Shown: positions 7,307 through 15,140, numbered from the stretch's first letter. The stretch: DNA of 16,181 bases from Chamaesiphon sp031376885 (GCA_031376885.1 JANMEL010000312.1:1-16181), one strand, 5' to 3'. Notes: a model not told the origin generated them from the sequence alone. Made by a program: numbers and translations.

Positions 7307-8473
7307 ATGTTAAACTCAAGCTGGTCTAAAATCATCAGTCTATCTGCCTTACAAGGGGCAATTTCTTTGACTTGGCTAATTTACAGTACTTATTTACCAA
7401 AGCTGTTGATTAGTTATGGATTCGACCCAAAATTAGCAGTTTTATTATTGATTGTAGAAAACGCGATCGCGGTTATTTTAGAACCATTATTTGGCAGTTT
7501 ATCCGATCGAGCCTATCGATGGATTGGTAGTAATTTGGGATTTGTTTCTTTAGGTGTAATTCTAAGTTCGGCAATCTTGGTGTTAATTCCAGCAATTGTT
7601 GTTTTTAGAGACGTGTTTAGTGCAGTTCGATGGATTTTACCATTAGTATTAATTGCTTGGGCGATAGCAATGAGTGTATTTCGCGCTCCAGCAATTTCAT
7701 TAATTGGTAGATATGCCGCGAATAGTGAATTACCAATTGCCATGAGTTTTCTCACACTAGTTGGTGCATTGATTGGTGGATTAAAGCCTATATCTCAAGA
7801 TTTTATCCTCAGTCTTGGTGCTCCATTCGCCTTGACGATCGCATCGGTGGTTTTATTAGCAACTACTGGAGTATTGCGTTATTTCGATCCAGGTATGAAC
7901 GAGCCTTTACCAGTCATAGAAAGTAAATCAATCTCGATGACCAAAATTGGTTTATTAATTGGCATGGGATTTGGCATCGCCTGGGGTTCTCGCTGTTTAT
8001 TTGAAACTTTACCCAAACTGCTCAAAGTTCAGTTCCCCCAATTCAATCCGACTTCTTTAATGCTAGTTATCTCGTTCATAATTGCTATTTCTGCCATACC
8101 TGCTGGGTTGTTTGCTGTCAAATACGGGAACAAAAGAGCGATGTTAATTGGGATTGGAACTAATTTGGTGGGATTATTAATCATGGTTTTATTTCCCCAT
8201 CCGATTACTCTAGGGATATCAATTATTTTGGCGATCTGCTGTTTTAGTTCGATCGGCAATGGTGCAATACCTTTGGCGATAAATTTCTTTCCAGCCAATC
8301 GATCTGGATTAGCTGTCGGGCTTTATTTTGGTGGGGCAAGTGCTGGCGTAAGTTCGTTTATTTCCCTGTTTAATCCACTCACCAATTTAACCCCAATACT
8401 AGGCGCAATCTGTGGAGCTATTGCCTTGATTATTGCAGGGGGATGTGTCTTAAACATCCCCGTTAGGGAATAG
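7307..8473 (+). CDS. Major facilitator superfamily (MFS) transporter
   Basis: A 388-residue, very hydrophobic inner-membrane protein with about 11-12 predicted helices. The MFS signature loop between helices 2 and 3 is present as EPLFGSLSDRAYRW, and the second half begins near residue 210 (KIGLLIGMGFGIAWGSRCLF) with the weaker repeat FAVKYGNKRAML. This places it in the MFS, but nothing shows the substrate. It stands alone on the plus strand, between a divergent HAD gene and a convergent unknown gene. There is no Shine-Dalgarno, and a repeat ends 6 bp before the ATG. The final residues and the TAG stop are encoded by the first units of a heptamer array, which suggests that the repeat invaded the 3' end. 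Confidence 0.88.
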   Translation: MLNSSWSKIISLSALQGAISLTWLIYSTYLPKLLISYGFDPKLAVLLLIVENAIAVILEPLFGSLSDRAYRWIGSNLGFVSLGVILSSAILVLIPAIVVFRDVFSAVRWILPLVLIAWAIAMSVFRAPAISLIGRYAANSELPIAMSFLTLVGALIGGLKPISQDFILSLGAPFALTIASVVLLATTGVLRYFDPGMNEPLPVIESKSISMTKIGLLIGMGFGIAWGSRCLFETLPKLLKVQFPQFNPTSLMLVISFIIAISAIPAGLFAVKYGNKRAMLIGIGTNLVGLLIMVLFPHPITLGISIILAICCFSSIGNGAIPLAINFFPANRSGLAVGLYFGGASAGVSSFISLFNPLTNLTPILGAICGAIALIIAGGCVLNIPVRE

Positions 8474-8513
8474 GGAATAGGGAATAGGGGATAGGGGATG
8501 GGGAATAGGGTAA
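8465..8513. repeat. STRR-type heptamer array (AGGGAAT/AGGGGAT), about 7 units
   Basis: Units read AGGGAAT x3, AGGGGAT x2, GGGGAAT, AGGGTAA. The first unit overlaps the end of the MFS reading frame and supplies its stop codon. It has the same orientation as the array at 9033-9123. Confidence 0.9.
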
Positions 8514-8539
8514 AGACATCCACCGAACCCCCAATTATC

Positions 8540-8557
8540 AATTGTCAATTGACAATT
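8540..8557. repeat. 18-bp perfect palindrome between convergent genes
   Basis: AATTGTCAATTGACAATT is fully self-complementary and lies 2 bp from the stop of the minus-strand gene at 8560. It could form a hairpin in transcripts from either side. Sequences of this ATTGTCAATT kind are commonly dispersed in cyanobacterial intergenic DNA. Confidence 0.6.
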
Positions 8558-8559
8558 AT

Positions 8560-9027
8560 CTAACATACATCTGGTGGTAAACTAGATTGAGATTCGATCG
8601 ATCGGAAATTCTCGGCAATTAATTCGAGTAGTTGAGAACGATAAATCTCTTGCCCTCGATCGAGTAGTTGGGAATTATTAAAAAATATCAGTCGATCTAG
8701 TTCCGGTGTTGCCAACATTTGAAATAATAGTTGAACGATCGGTACTTTTACCACCAATTCAGGCCGAAATTTTTCTCGATTGACAGTAGCAATGTCTTCG
8801 ATTTTGGCGAAGGCGTAAATCACCTGAATTTCGAGATCGGCTTGCTGGAGGTGGCGAAGTGTGGAAATTTCCCATTCTCCAGCCAAACTTTGACAAAGGT
8901 GATACTCTGTCAATGGAAGAGTCATCGCCACCTGTTGCAAAACTGGCGCGATCGCAGCTACACTCATCTGACTCTCCAGATCTGGCGCATCATCGATGAG
9001 CACTCGGATTTGTCGATCTAAATTCAT
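8560..9027 (-). CDS. Conserved cyanobacterial protein, unknown function
   Basis: A 155-residue soluble protein with no signal peptide or transmembrane helix. The N-terminus NLDRQIRVLIDDAP, a central helix AAIAPVLQQVAMTLPLTEYH, a strand QVIYAFAKIEDI and a late helix-strand VQLLFQMLATPELDRLIFFN resemble a family of cyanobacterial hypothetical proteins I recall, but no function is known to me. An internal segment varies between acidic and Gln-rich. The start codon lies only 5 bp from a long heptamer array, so no Shine-Dalgarno is present and the 5' leader, if there is one, must consist of ATCCCCT repeats. It converges with the MFS gene. Confidence 0.75.
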   Translation of the reverse strand: MNLDRQIRVLIDDAPDLESQMSVAAIAPVLQQVAMTLPLTEYHLCQSLAGEWEISTLRHLQQADLEIQVIYAFAKIEDIATVNREKFRPELVVKVPIVQLLFQMLATPELDRLIFFNNSQLLDRGQEIYRSQLLELIAENFRSIESQSSLPPDVC

Positions 9028-9032
9028 TGTTT

Positions 9033-9123
9033 AGGGGATAGGGGATAGGGGATAGGGGATAGGGGATAGGGGATAGGGAATAGGGGATAGGGGATAGGGG
9101 ATAGGGGTGTGGGGATAGGGGTG
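9033..9123. repeat. STRR-type heptamer array (AGGGGAT), 13 units
   Basis: Thirteen contiguous 7-bp units. Nine are exact AGGGGAT; the others are AGGGAAT (9075-9081), AGGGGTG twice and TGGGGAT. The array occupies the promoter-proximal side of the minus-strand gene that starts at 9027 and probably varies in unit number between strains. Confidence 0.95.
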
Positions 9124-9235
9124 TGGTCTTGTGCCCGCCCGATGGTTGTGGTTAGAGTAGGGGCGTGGTCTTGTGCCCGCCCAAAGGGGTTACAGTAGGG
9201 GTGTCGTCTTGTGCCCGCCCAAAGGTTATGGTTAA
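9118..9235. repeat. Three imperfect ~38-42-bp tandem repeats
   Basis: Three copies begin at 9118, 9160 and 9198. Each has GGGG(T/C)GT(G/C)GTCTTGTGCCCGCCC, then a more variable A/G-rich end with GGTTNNNGTTA-like sequence. They merge with the heptamer array on the left and end near the IS607 element on the right. Too few, and with no spacers, to be CRISPR. Confidence 0.85.
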
Positions 9236-9306
9236 TTAGTAGATATGCATTGATGCAAGATCTGAGTAGGGCTATCTCACCAGAATAGTTATAAATTACA
9301 TAGTCA

Positions 9307-9315
9307 AATATAGTC
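9307..9315 (+). repeat. IS607 subterminal inward repeat, tnpB side
   Basis: AATATAGTC, preceded by a second ATAGTCAA. It matches the inverted sequence at 11417-11425 at the other end of the element and is probably a TnpA binding site. Confidence 0.45.
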
Positions 9316-9346
9316 AGACCCGACCATAAGTTTGTAATCTACCATT

Positions 9347-10702
9347 TTAAACGGTAATCCGTCTGGGGTGTGCTACCACACAACCACTATTCCGCTCTAG
9401 TATTGACTCAATTGAATCAAATAAGTTAGGAAGTACTTTTCTGCCGATGTTAAATCCGCCATTGATATCGGCGTGAATTATTCTCCCATCTTGAGTCCGA
9501 TATTTTTTTGTAGCAATGCGCCGACCAGAAAACTTAATTGGATTAGCTTTGCCAGGTGTCCAAGTTGGGATCGTATCCCAATTTAAAAATGAAGCTTTGC
9601 TAGTATAGCTTTCTTCACCCACCTTGACGGCAATGCCAAGTTTCTCTAATTTTTGTGTGAGCATTGAAATAAATTTAGCATGGGGAATCTGAACAAAAGA
9701 TTGATTGTTCTTCGCTCCCATATTTACTAATGTCTTCCACTGCGGATTTTTGCCAATCGCTAAATCAGTTACACCCAATTTTTGCAATTCCACAGCTATT
9801 TTAGCCGTAGCTTGATGAAGATATGTATGTACAAAATTATTCCGATTCCGCATAATATTCTGGATCTTTTGAGAAGTACCAGATTTTAGAATAGAACGAA
9901 GTCGAGCAACCTCTTTATTCATCCATTGATTTTCCGCCTTGAGTGGTTTGCCATCGATCGCTAGTGGTTGAATTGTTGGATCTGAGAAAACACAAGTCGC
10001 CAGATTATCAATACCGATATCAATAGCTGCACCTAGCCTGTCCATTGTCTTAATGTCCATAACCTGCTGGAAACCGACAGGTTGAGACATCGCTGAGTCA
10101 CCTGCCCAGCTATTTCGAGCGAGTTGTAGTGGCTGACAATTGTCTTGTAAGGGTTCTCTACTTGTGCTCTTTCCGCCGTCCTCAAATACGATCTCAACAA
10201 CGTAGCAAGCAGTATGGGGTACAATCCTCACCTCAATCATCGAATCAAATTTTAATCCTGGTTTAACAGGTATCTCGATTGGTGATAGAGATGGGGCGAT
10301 TATGCCTTTCTTGAAGTCTTTCTTGCTAATTGCTTGATAATTAAATTTGATGATATTTCTCCCATCAGATTCAATATATGATGGTGGTTTTGGTTTACCA
10401 GTAAATTTAGAAGAGTCAAGTGAATATGTTCTAAGAGATTGAAAATATGCTTGCCAAGCATCTGCTACTTGCTTGAGTACCAGTTGACTAACTTTCGCTG
10501 GAAGTGCTTGATAGTTTACATCCAATTTAAACATTTTATCCATTGCGGCTTGAGACAAAATGCCATGACCATAAAAATAGCTTTGGCGATTGGTATATTG
10601 AGCCGTATTGAATAGATTTTTAGAGGCAAAGCAAACTTGTTCGCAATAATCCCACCATTGATGATTGGGTTTGATTTGATGCTGTTCGACTTGATATGTC
10701 AT
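9347..10702 (-). CDS. tnpB: TnpB-family RNA-guided nuclease of the IS607 element
   Basis: A 451-residue TnpB homologue; family members are omega-RNA-guided DNA nucleases that help the transposon persist at its donor site. RuvC-I is AAIDIGIDNLAT (Asp228) and RuvC-III is HADINGGFNIGRK (Asp412). At RuvC-II the usual Glu position is Gly317 in LAIGKNPQWK, while Glu363/Glu364 stand just before YTSKASF, suggesting a rearranged active site as reported for some TnpB lineages. The zinc-ribbon CxxC pairs between YTS and DIN are absent. About 45 residues (180-225, with SAMSQPVGFQQ) separate the wedge/REC-like region from RuvC-I, longer than is usual. It lies downstream of the serine recombinase; there is no clear Shine-Dalgarno. 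The frame is intact. Activity is inferred, not shown. Confidence 0.92.
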   Translation of the reverse strand: MTYQVEQHQIKPNHQWWDYCEQVCFASKNLFNTAQYTNRQSYFYGHGILSQAAMDKMFKLDVNYQALPAKVSQLVLKQVADAWQAYFQSLRTYSLDSSKFTGKPKPPSYIESDGRNIIKFNYQAISKKDFKKGIIAPSLSPIEIPVKPGLKFDSMIEVRIVPHTACYVVEIVFEDGGKSTSREPLQDNCQPLQLARNSWAGDSAMSQPVGFQQVMDIKTMDRLGAAIDIGIDNLATCVFSDPTIQPLAIDGKPLKAENQWMNKEVARLRSILKSGTSQKIQNIMRNRNNFVHTYLHQATAKIAVELQKLGVTDLAIGKNPQWKTLVNMGAKNNQSFVQIPHAKFISMLTQKLEKLGIAVKVGEESYTSKASFLNWDTIPTWTPGKANPIKFSGRRIATKKYRTQDGRIIHADINGGFNIGRKVLPNLFDSIESILERNSGCVVAHPRRITV

Positions 10703-10764
10703 AAGCTTTTAAGGTTTTACCTATCATTATCATAACATCTTTAGCAGCAACTGACTATGTTTAA

Positions 10765-11376
10765 CTATGCTTGACTATTAATTGAATCTTTTTCATCATC
10801 TCCATTCTCCAACGTGGCGATAATTTTTTCAGTTTTTCGTTTACCTCTACGTTGACCATAGAGTCTGGCTGAGAAGCTCGTAATGATGGCAACTAGATCT
10901 GTCATTAGGTCATCCTTCTTGTCTTCTACCTGATTGACAATATCAAGCCTGATATTGCACCGTTTGAGCAGTAAATCCAGATAGTTAGTCCCAAATCGCG
11001 CTAGTCTATCCCGATGTTCGACGATGAGAATGTCGTAATCGGGCTTATTTAATAGGTCTGCTAATTTCTTGCGGTTATCGTTTAGTCCGCTACCAACTTC
11101 TTTGACAACGTATTGAATCTTATATCCTCTGGCTGTAGCATAATCAACCAGTCGTTGTGCTTGACGATTTAGATTCTCTTTATTCTCTCCACTACTCACC
11201 CGTGCGTATATTGCTGCATTCCTTCCGTTCTCTAGTTTTGATTCTTCTTGATAGTCTACAATTATTGTTCCAGAGGGTAACTTCCTTGTGGGATATGGAA
11301 TTTTACCTGCTTTAAAATGTTTCCAAGCTGTTTGGTATGAAATACCAAGCTTGTCAGCGTAATCTGAAAGTTTCAA
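10765..11376 (-). CDS. tnpA: IS607-type serine recombinase (transposase TnpA)
   Basis: A 203-residue serine recombinase. Residues 1-40 are a MerR-like helix-turn-helix (KLSDYADKLGISYQTAWKHF) that sits before the catalytic domain, the hallmark IS607 order. The catalytic domain follows with YARVSS (nucleophile Ser61), a Leu-Arg-Gln helix (ENLNRQAQRLVDYA), and EHRDRLARFG carrying the conserved arginines. The C-terminal helix (SFSARLYGQRRGKRKTEKI) drives tetramer assembly. It cuts and joins DNA through a 5' phosphoserine and in this family chooses very simple targets (GG). I start it at the TTG 11376-11374, giving the typical MKLSDYA N-terminus, with AGGAG about 10 nt upstream. The frame is intact, so the element could be active. 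Confidence 0.94.
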   Translation of the reverse strand: MKLSDYADKLGISYQTAWKHFKAGKIPYPTRKLPSGTIIVDYQEESKLENGRNAAIYARVSSGENKENLNRQAQRLVDYATARGYKIQYVVKEVGSGLNDNRKKLADLLNKPDYDILIVEHRDRLARFGTNYLDLLLKRCNIRLDIVNQVEDKKDDLMTDLVAIITSFSARLYGQRRGKRKTEKIIATLENGDDEKDSINSQA

Positions 11377-11416
11377 TCAGCCCGATCTCCTCTTATGTCT
11401 ATATATGAATATAATA

Positions 11417-11425
11417 GACTATATT
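11417..11425 (-). repeat. IS607 subterminal inward repeat, tnpA side
   Basis: GACTATATT on the plus strand, i.e. AATATAGTC reading into the element; the counterpart of 9307-9315. It lies about 113 bp before the dnaK start codon. Confidence 0.45.
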
Positions 11426-11538
11426 GTGATAGAATCTTTCTAATACTCGATCGAGATACCGAACGGGATGGCTTGCGATCGGCTAAAATAAGAACGATAT
11501 TTGTGACAGTGTTCGTCATATCAGAAGGGAAGCAGCGG

Positions 11539-13950
11539 ATGGGTAAAGTAGTCGGCATAGATCTGGGTACCACTAATTCGGTGGTGGCTGTCATAGAAGG
11601 CGGAAAACCAGTAGTAATTGCCAATGTCGAAGGTATGCGTACCACACCCTCCGTGGTTGGCTTCAGCAAAGACGGCGAACGTCTTGTCGGGCAAATGGCT
11701 CGACGACAAACCGAACTCAATCCCCAGAATACATTTTACGGGGTAAAACGCTTCATGGGGCGGAAATACGGCGAACTGAGTCCCCAGTCAAAGCAAGTGC
11801 CCTATACCATCCGCAAAGATGAAGAAGGCAACATCAAAATCAAATGCCCCAAACAAAATCGGGAATACTCACCCGAAGAGATTTCGGCGATGATCTTGCA
11901 AAAACTCGCCGATGAAGCGAGTCGATATCTCGGCGAACCCGTCACGGGTGCGGTAATTACCGTACCTGCATATTTTAACGATGCTCAACGCCAAGCCACC
12001 AAAAATGCTGGCAAAATTGCGGGATTAGAAGTACTGCGGATTCTCAACGAACCCACCGCCGCATCCCTCGCCTATGGTTTGGATAAACGCCAAAGCGAGA
12101 CAATTCTAGCCTTTGACTTGGGTGGCGGTACATTCGATGTCTCCGTCTTGGAAGTTGGCGATGGTGTATTCCAAGTCAAGTCTACCAGCGGCGATACCCA
12201 ATTGGGCGGTGTGGATTTCGATCGCAAAATCGTCGATTGGCTCGCCGAAGAATTTCTCGCCGCCGAAAACATCGATCTTCGCAAAGAGCGTCAATCTCTC
12301 CAACGCCTCACCGAAGCCGCCGAAAAAGCCAAAATCGAACTCTCCGGCGTAATGGTGACAGACATCAATCTGCCCTTTATCACCGCCACCACAGATGGCC
12401 CCAAACACATCGAAACCAGGCTCACCCGCGCTCAATTTGAGGATTTGTGTTCAGATCTGATTGTGCGTCTTCGCGCCCCCCTCAAGCGCGCCCTCAACGA
12501 TGCCAACCTCAGTACCTACGACATTGACGAAGTAGTCTTAGTCGGCGGCTCTACTCGGATGCCAGCAGTACAGGAATTAGTGCGGAGCTTCATCAACAAA
12601 CGCCCAAATCAAAACGTCAACCCCGATGAAGTCGTCGCCGTCGGTGCCGCCATCCAAGCCGGAGTATTAGCCGGGGAAGTCAAAGATATCCTCTTGCTCG
12701 ATGTCACCCCCCTCTCCCTCGGATTGGAAACCATCGGCGGCGTGATGAAAAAACTCATCCCGCGCAATACTACTATCCCCGTGCGGCGATCGGACATCTT
12801 CTCCACCTCCGAAAACAACCAAACAATGGTAGAAGTCCATGTGGTGCAAGGCGAGCGAGAAATGGCAGCCGATAATAAATCCTTGGGAAGATTCAAACTT
12901 ACCGGAATTCCCCCCGCACCCAAAGGCATCCCCCAAGTCCAAGTTTCCCTAGACATCGACGCAAATGGGATCCTCCAAGTCATGGCAATGGATCGGACTA
13001 CAGGGCGGGAACAAACCGTCACAATCCAGGGTGCGTCTACATTAGGCGAGATGGAAGTCCGGCGGGCGATCGAAGAAGCCGAACAATTTGCCGCCAGCGA
13101 CAAACAAAAGCGCGAAAAAATCGACAAACGCAACCGCGCCGAAGCCTTATCGTACCAAGCCGAGCGACAACTCCGAGAAGTTGCCCTCGAATTTGGGATG
13201 CAGTTTGCCAATACCCAACGCAAACAAATCGAAGCCTTGATTCGCGAACTCCGCGAAGCTCTAACCACCGGAGACGAGCGGTTAATCGAAGAAATCAAAA
13301 ACGAACTAGACGATGCCATCTACGACTTAACACGGCAAGTACGCACCCTCACCGAAGAAGAAGACAAAGGTCTTCTTGGTACCATTAAAGAAATCTTCAT
13401 CGGCGATGATGAACCTGGTTATCGTGATAGTTATAACAATCGCGATGTCTACAATCCCTACGATCGCCGCGATCCATACGATGATAACTACGATCGTCGC
13501 AACGACTACCCCCAATCCTATCCCAACCCTCCCCGCAACACCGGATATCCCCAATCAAATCCCCCCCGCGACAACTACTACCAAAACCCCCGCAGCCGCG
13601 ATGATGACTATCGTCAGGAGCCGCCACGCGATCGATACACCCGTGACGAACGGTATCCCAACCCTCAGAGCAATTCCAACCCCCGTAGAGACGATCCTCG
13701 CCGTCGCCCAGCCCTCGATGAACCCAATGGAGGATTCCGCCAATCTGACGATGATTATCTCAATGAACGATGGGAAGATAATGATATCCCCTCACGTCCT
13801 GCACCAGAACCACCACCACCAAGATCCGATCGTCGAGAATCATCACCACCCAATCGCCAAAGACCCCCCAACCCCAAACAGCCCCCACCACGCAATAATC
13901 CCCCCCGCAACAACCCAATTCGCGAGGATTGGGATGATGATGAGTGGTAG
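11539..13950 (+). CDS. dnaK: Hsp70 chaperone DnaK, long-tailed DnaK3-type
   Basis: An 803-residue ATP-dependent chaperone. The nucleotide-binding domain (1-~380) shows GIDLGTTNSVV, LNEPTAASLAYG, DLGGGTFDVSVLEV and VVLVGGSTRMPAV. The hydrophobic linker ILLLDVTPLSLGLE begins near 383, followed by the beta substrate-binding domain and helical lid to about 625. The last ~177 residues are a disordered tail rich in Asp, Arg, Asn, Tyr and Pro (PYDRRDPYDDNYDRR, then Pro/Asn-rich), ending DDDEW in place of the EEVD-like end of ordinary DnaK. Cyanobacterial DnaK3 has such an extension, is linked to thylakoid membranes and polysomes, and is commonly encoded beside a dnaJ, as here. Start ATG 11539 has AAGGGA 8 nt upstream; the frame stays open to 11395, but that extension is non-homologous. 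The IS607 end lies about 113 bp upstream. Confidence 0.95.
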   Translation: MGKVVGIDLGTTNSVVAVIEGGKPVVIANVEGMRTTPSVVGFSKDGERLVGQMARRQTELNPQNTFYGVKRFMGRKYGELSPQSKQVPYTIRKDEEGNIKIKCPKQNREYSPEEISAMILQKLADEASRYLGEPVTGAVITVPAYFNDAQRQATKNAGKIAGLEVLRILNEPTAASLAYGLDKRQSETILAFDLGGGTFDVSVLEVGDGVFQVKSTSGDTQLGGVDFDRKIVDWLAEEFLAAENIDLRKERQSLQRLTEAAEKAKIELSGVMVTDINLPFITATTDGPKHIETRLTRAQFEDLCSDLIVRLRAPLKRALNDANLSTYDIDEVVLVGGSTRMPAVQELVRSFINKRPNQNVNPDEVVAVGAAIQAGVLAGEVKDILLLDVTPLSLGLETIGGVMKKLIPRNTTIPVRRSDIFSTSENNQTMVEVHVVQGEREMAADNKSLGRFKLTGIPPAPKGIPQVQVSLDIDANGILQVMAMDRTTGREQTVTIQGASTLGEMEVRRAIEEAEQFAASDKQKREKIDKRNRAEALSYQAERQLREVALEFGMQFANTQRKQIEALIRELREALTTGDERLIEEIKNELDDAIYDLTRQVRTLTEEEDKGLLGTIKEIFIGDDEPGYRDSYNNRDVYNPYDRRDPYDDNYDRRNDYPQSYPNPPRNTGYPQSNPPRDNYYQNPRSRDDDYRQEPPRDRYTRDERYPNPQSNSNPRRDDPRRRPALDEPNGGFRQSDDDYLNERWEDNDIPSRPAPEPPPPRSDRRESSPPNRQRPPNPKQPPPRNNPPRNNPIREDWDDDEW

Positions 13951-13953
13951 GGA

Positions 13954-13981
13954 GGGGTCAGGGGTGAGCGAAAAGTGCGGT
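13954..13981 (+). repeat. 28-bp repeat shared with 5566-5593
   Basis: It ends in GAGCGAAAAGTGCGGT and matches 5566-5593 with two mismatches over 28 bp. In both places it sits just after a stop codon (dnaK here, the kinase there). The rest of the 149-bp dnaK-dnaJ gap contains GGGTCTTCCC-type sequence and no gene. Confidence 0.8.
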
Positions 13982-14099
13982 ACATTGAGGGTCTTCCCTG
14001 TCTTGTTGTTTTCTTATATCTCCTATCGGAGAGGCTGCCTACCTGTCTCCAAAATCTACACAGCCTCAAAAGCCTACCCTTCTATCCGTGACCCCTCCT

Positions 14100-15101
14100 A
14101 TGCAAGATATTCGCAACTATTATGAGCTATTAGATCTCAAACGGGATGCTTCACCAGAGGAGATCAAACAGTCTTTTCGCAAATTGGCGCGAAAATATCA
14201 TCCCGATCTCAATCCTGGTGACAAAGCTGCGGAGGAAAAATTCAAGGATGTCAGCGAAGCCTACGAAGTACTTTCCGATCTGTCGAAAAGAACGCAATAC
14301 GATCGATTTGCGGCTGGATTTTGGCGCAAAAAAAATAAATCTAAAGCACCAAATCCAACTAAAGATCGATCGGGCGATGAAGAAGTAGGCGATGATTTTA
14401 ATACCTTTATCGATCGATTATTAGGGCGCAAAAGAGAACCGACAGCTAATGACAATAATATCGATCGAACCCGCAATTCTCGCCCCGAAAGATATACCGA
14501 ACGTCCCCGCGAACGCACAACAGCCGAAGCTCCCGAAACTAATTACGGACGTACATATACCGAAGCCCCACCCGCACCCAGAGCCAAAAACCTCGAAGCA
14601 GAACTCACATTACCACTAGTCAAAGCCTATCTAGGCGGAAGAGAAAGAATCACCATCCAAGAAGACGGTAGATCTCTAGAAGTAGACATGCCCCCAGGCG
14701 TAACTTCAGGTCAAAAAATCCGTTTACGCGGACAAGGGATCGCTGGTGGCGATCTGTATCTCAAAATTAATGTCGCAGCGCATCAGTTTTTCAAACTCGA
14801 TGGTGTCGATATCTATTGTCAACTGCCAGTCACTCCCGCCGAAGCCGTTTTGGGTGGCTTTGTCGAAGTGCCTACCCTCGATGGATTAGTAAAAATTACT
14901 CTGCCTCAAGGTGTGGTTACCGGACAAAAATTGCGCCTCGCCGGAAAAGGTTTTCCCGCCGAAGCAGGCGAACGTGGCGATCAATTACTCGAAATCCAAG
15001 TGGTAATCCCCCAAAATCCCGCACCCGCCGAACGCGAACTTTACCAACAATTACGCGATTTGGAATCATTCAATCCCCGCTTAGATTTAACGGCGATTTA
15101 G
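14100..15101 (+). CDS. dnaJ: Type II DnaJ (Hsp40) co-chaperone
   Basis: A 333-residue J-domain protein that stimulates an Hsp70 ATPase and hands it substrates; the adjacent DnaK is the obvious partner. The J domain (1-~68) begins RNYYELLDLKRDAS and has the essential HPD at 34-36 (RKYHPDLNPG). A charged, Arg/Glu/Thr/Pro-rich linker (about 75-160) replaces the Gly/Phe region. Two beta-rich C-terminal substrate domains follow (from LEAELTLPLVKAYLGG; later VTPAEAVLGGFVEVPTLDG). There are no CxxCxGxG zinc repeats, so it is type II (CbpA-like), not type I. I chose the ATG at 14100; the GTG at 14088 would add MTPP. No Shine-Dalgarno is visible. It lies 149 bp after dnaK and may be cotranscribed. Confidence 0.93.
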   Translation: MQDIRNYYELLDLKRDASPEEIKQSFRKLARKYHPDLNPGDKAAEEKFKDVSEAYEVLSDLSKRTQYDRFAAGFWRKKNKSKAPNPTKDRSGDEEVGDDFNTFIDRLLGRKREPTANDNNIDRTRNSRPERYTERPRERTTAEAPETNYGRTYTEAPPAPRAKNLEAELTLPLVKAYLGGRERITIQEDGRSLEVDMPPGVTSGQKIRLRGQGIAGGDLYLKINVAAHQFFKLDGVDIYCQLPVTPAEAVLGGFVEVPTLDGLVKITLPQGVVTGQKLRLAGKGFPAEAGERGDQLLEIQVVIPQNPAPAERELYQQLRDLESFNPRLDLTAI

Positions 15102-15107
15102 GCGTGT

Positions 15108-15140
15108 TAGTTGGGTTTTGCTTGCGCGCAACCCAACCTA
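15108..15140. repeat. Hairpin repeat TAGTTGGGTT...AACCCAACCTA downstream of dnaJ
   Basis: Arms at 15108-15117 and 15130-15140 pair around TTGCTTGCGCGC, with one unpaired base. GTTGGGTT hairpins with a short G/C-containing loop are a dispersed repeat in many cyanobacteria. It is placed 6 bp after the dnaJ stop, with no T run. It may mark the transcript end. The following stretch, 15141-15271, shows nothing I can identify. Confidence 0.55.

Larger units (their letters stand above)
9299..11430 (-). mobile_element. IS607-family insertion sequence (tnpA serine recombinase + tnpB)
   Basis: Two minus-strand genes in IS607 order: a serine recombinase (11376-10765), then TnpB (10702-9347) after a 62-bp gap. 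The limits given are minimal. Both ends carry AATATAGTC pointing inward (9307-9315 and, as GACTATATT, 11417-11425), with further TAGTC/GACTA copies at 9300-9305 and 10753-10776, as expected for recombinase-binding sites. True tips were not resolved, because IS607 elements lack long terminal inverted repeats and target duplications. The left tip is probably between 9236 and 9299, and the right tip between 11426 and about 11470. By analogy with other TnpB loci, an omega (re)RNA should be read from the 3' end of tnpB out past the left tip, taking its guide from flanking DNA. Confidence 0.85.

Noticed and set aside
9118..9235. Possible CRISPR array
   Set aside because: Only three imperfect direct repeats with no regular unique spacers.
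11395..11538. 48-codon N-terminal extension of dnaK
   Set aside because: Non-homologous to Hsp70, overlaps the IS607 end, and the ATG at 11539 has a good Shine-Dalgarno and the usual MGKVVGIDLG start.
12609..13319. 236-residue minus-strand frame, Ser/Arg-rich
   Set aside because: Antisense to the clearly conserved dnaK coding sequence; its composition is a by-product of dnaK codons.
13376..14125. 249-residue plus-strand frame overlapping the dnaK tail
   Set aside because: A second-frame shadow of the low-complexity dnaK tail; Thr/Ile/Met/Pro-rich, with no recognisable domain and no ribosome-binding site.
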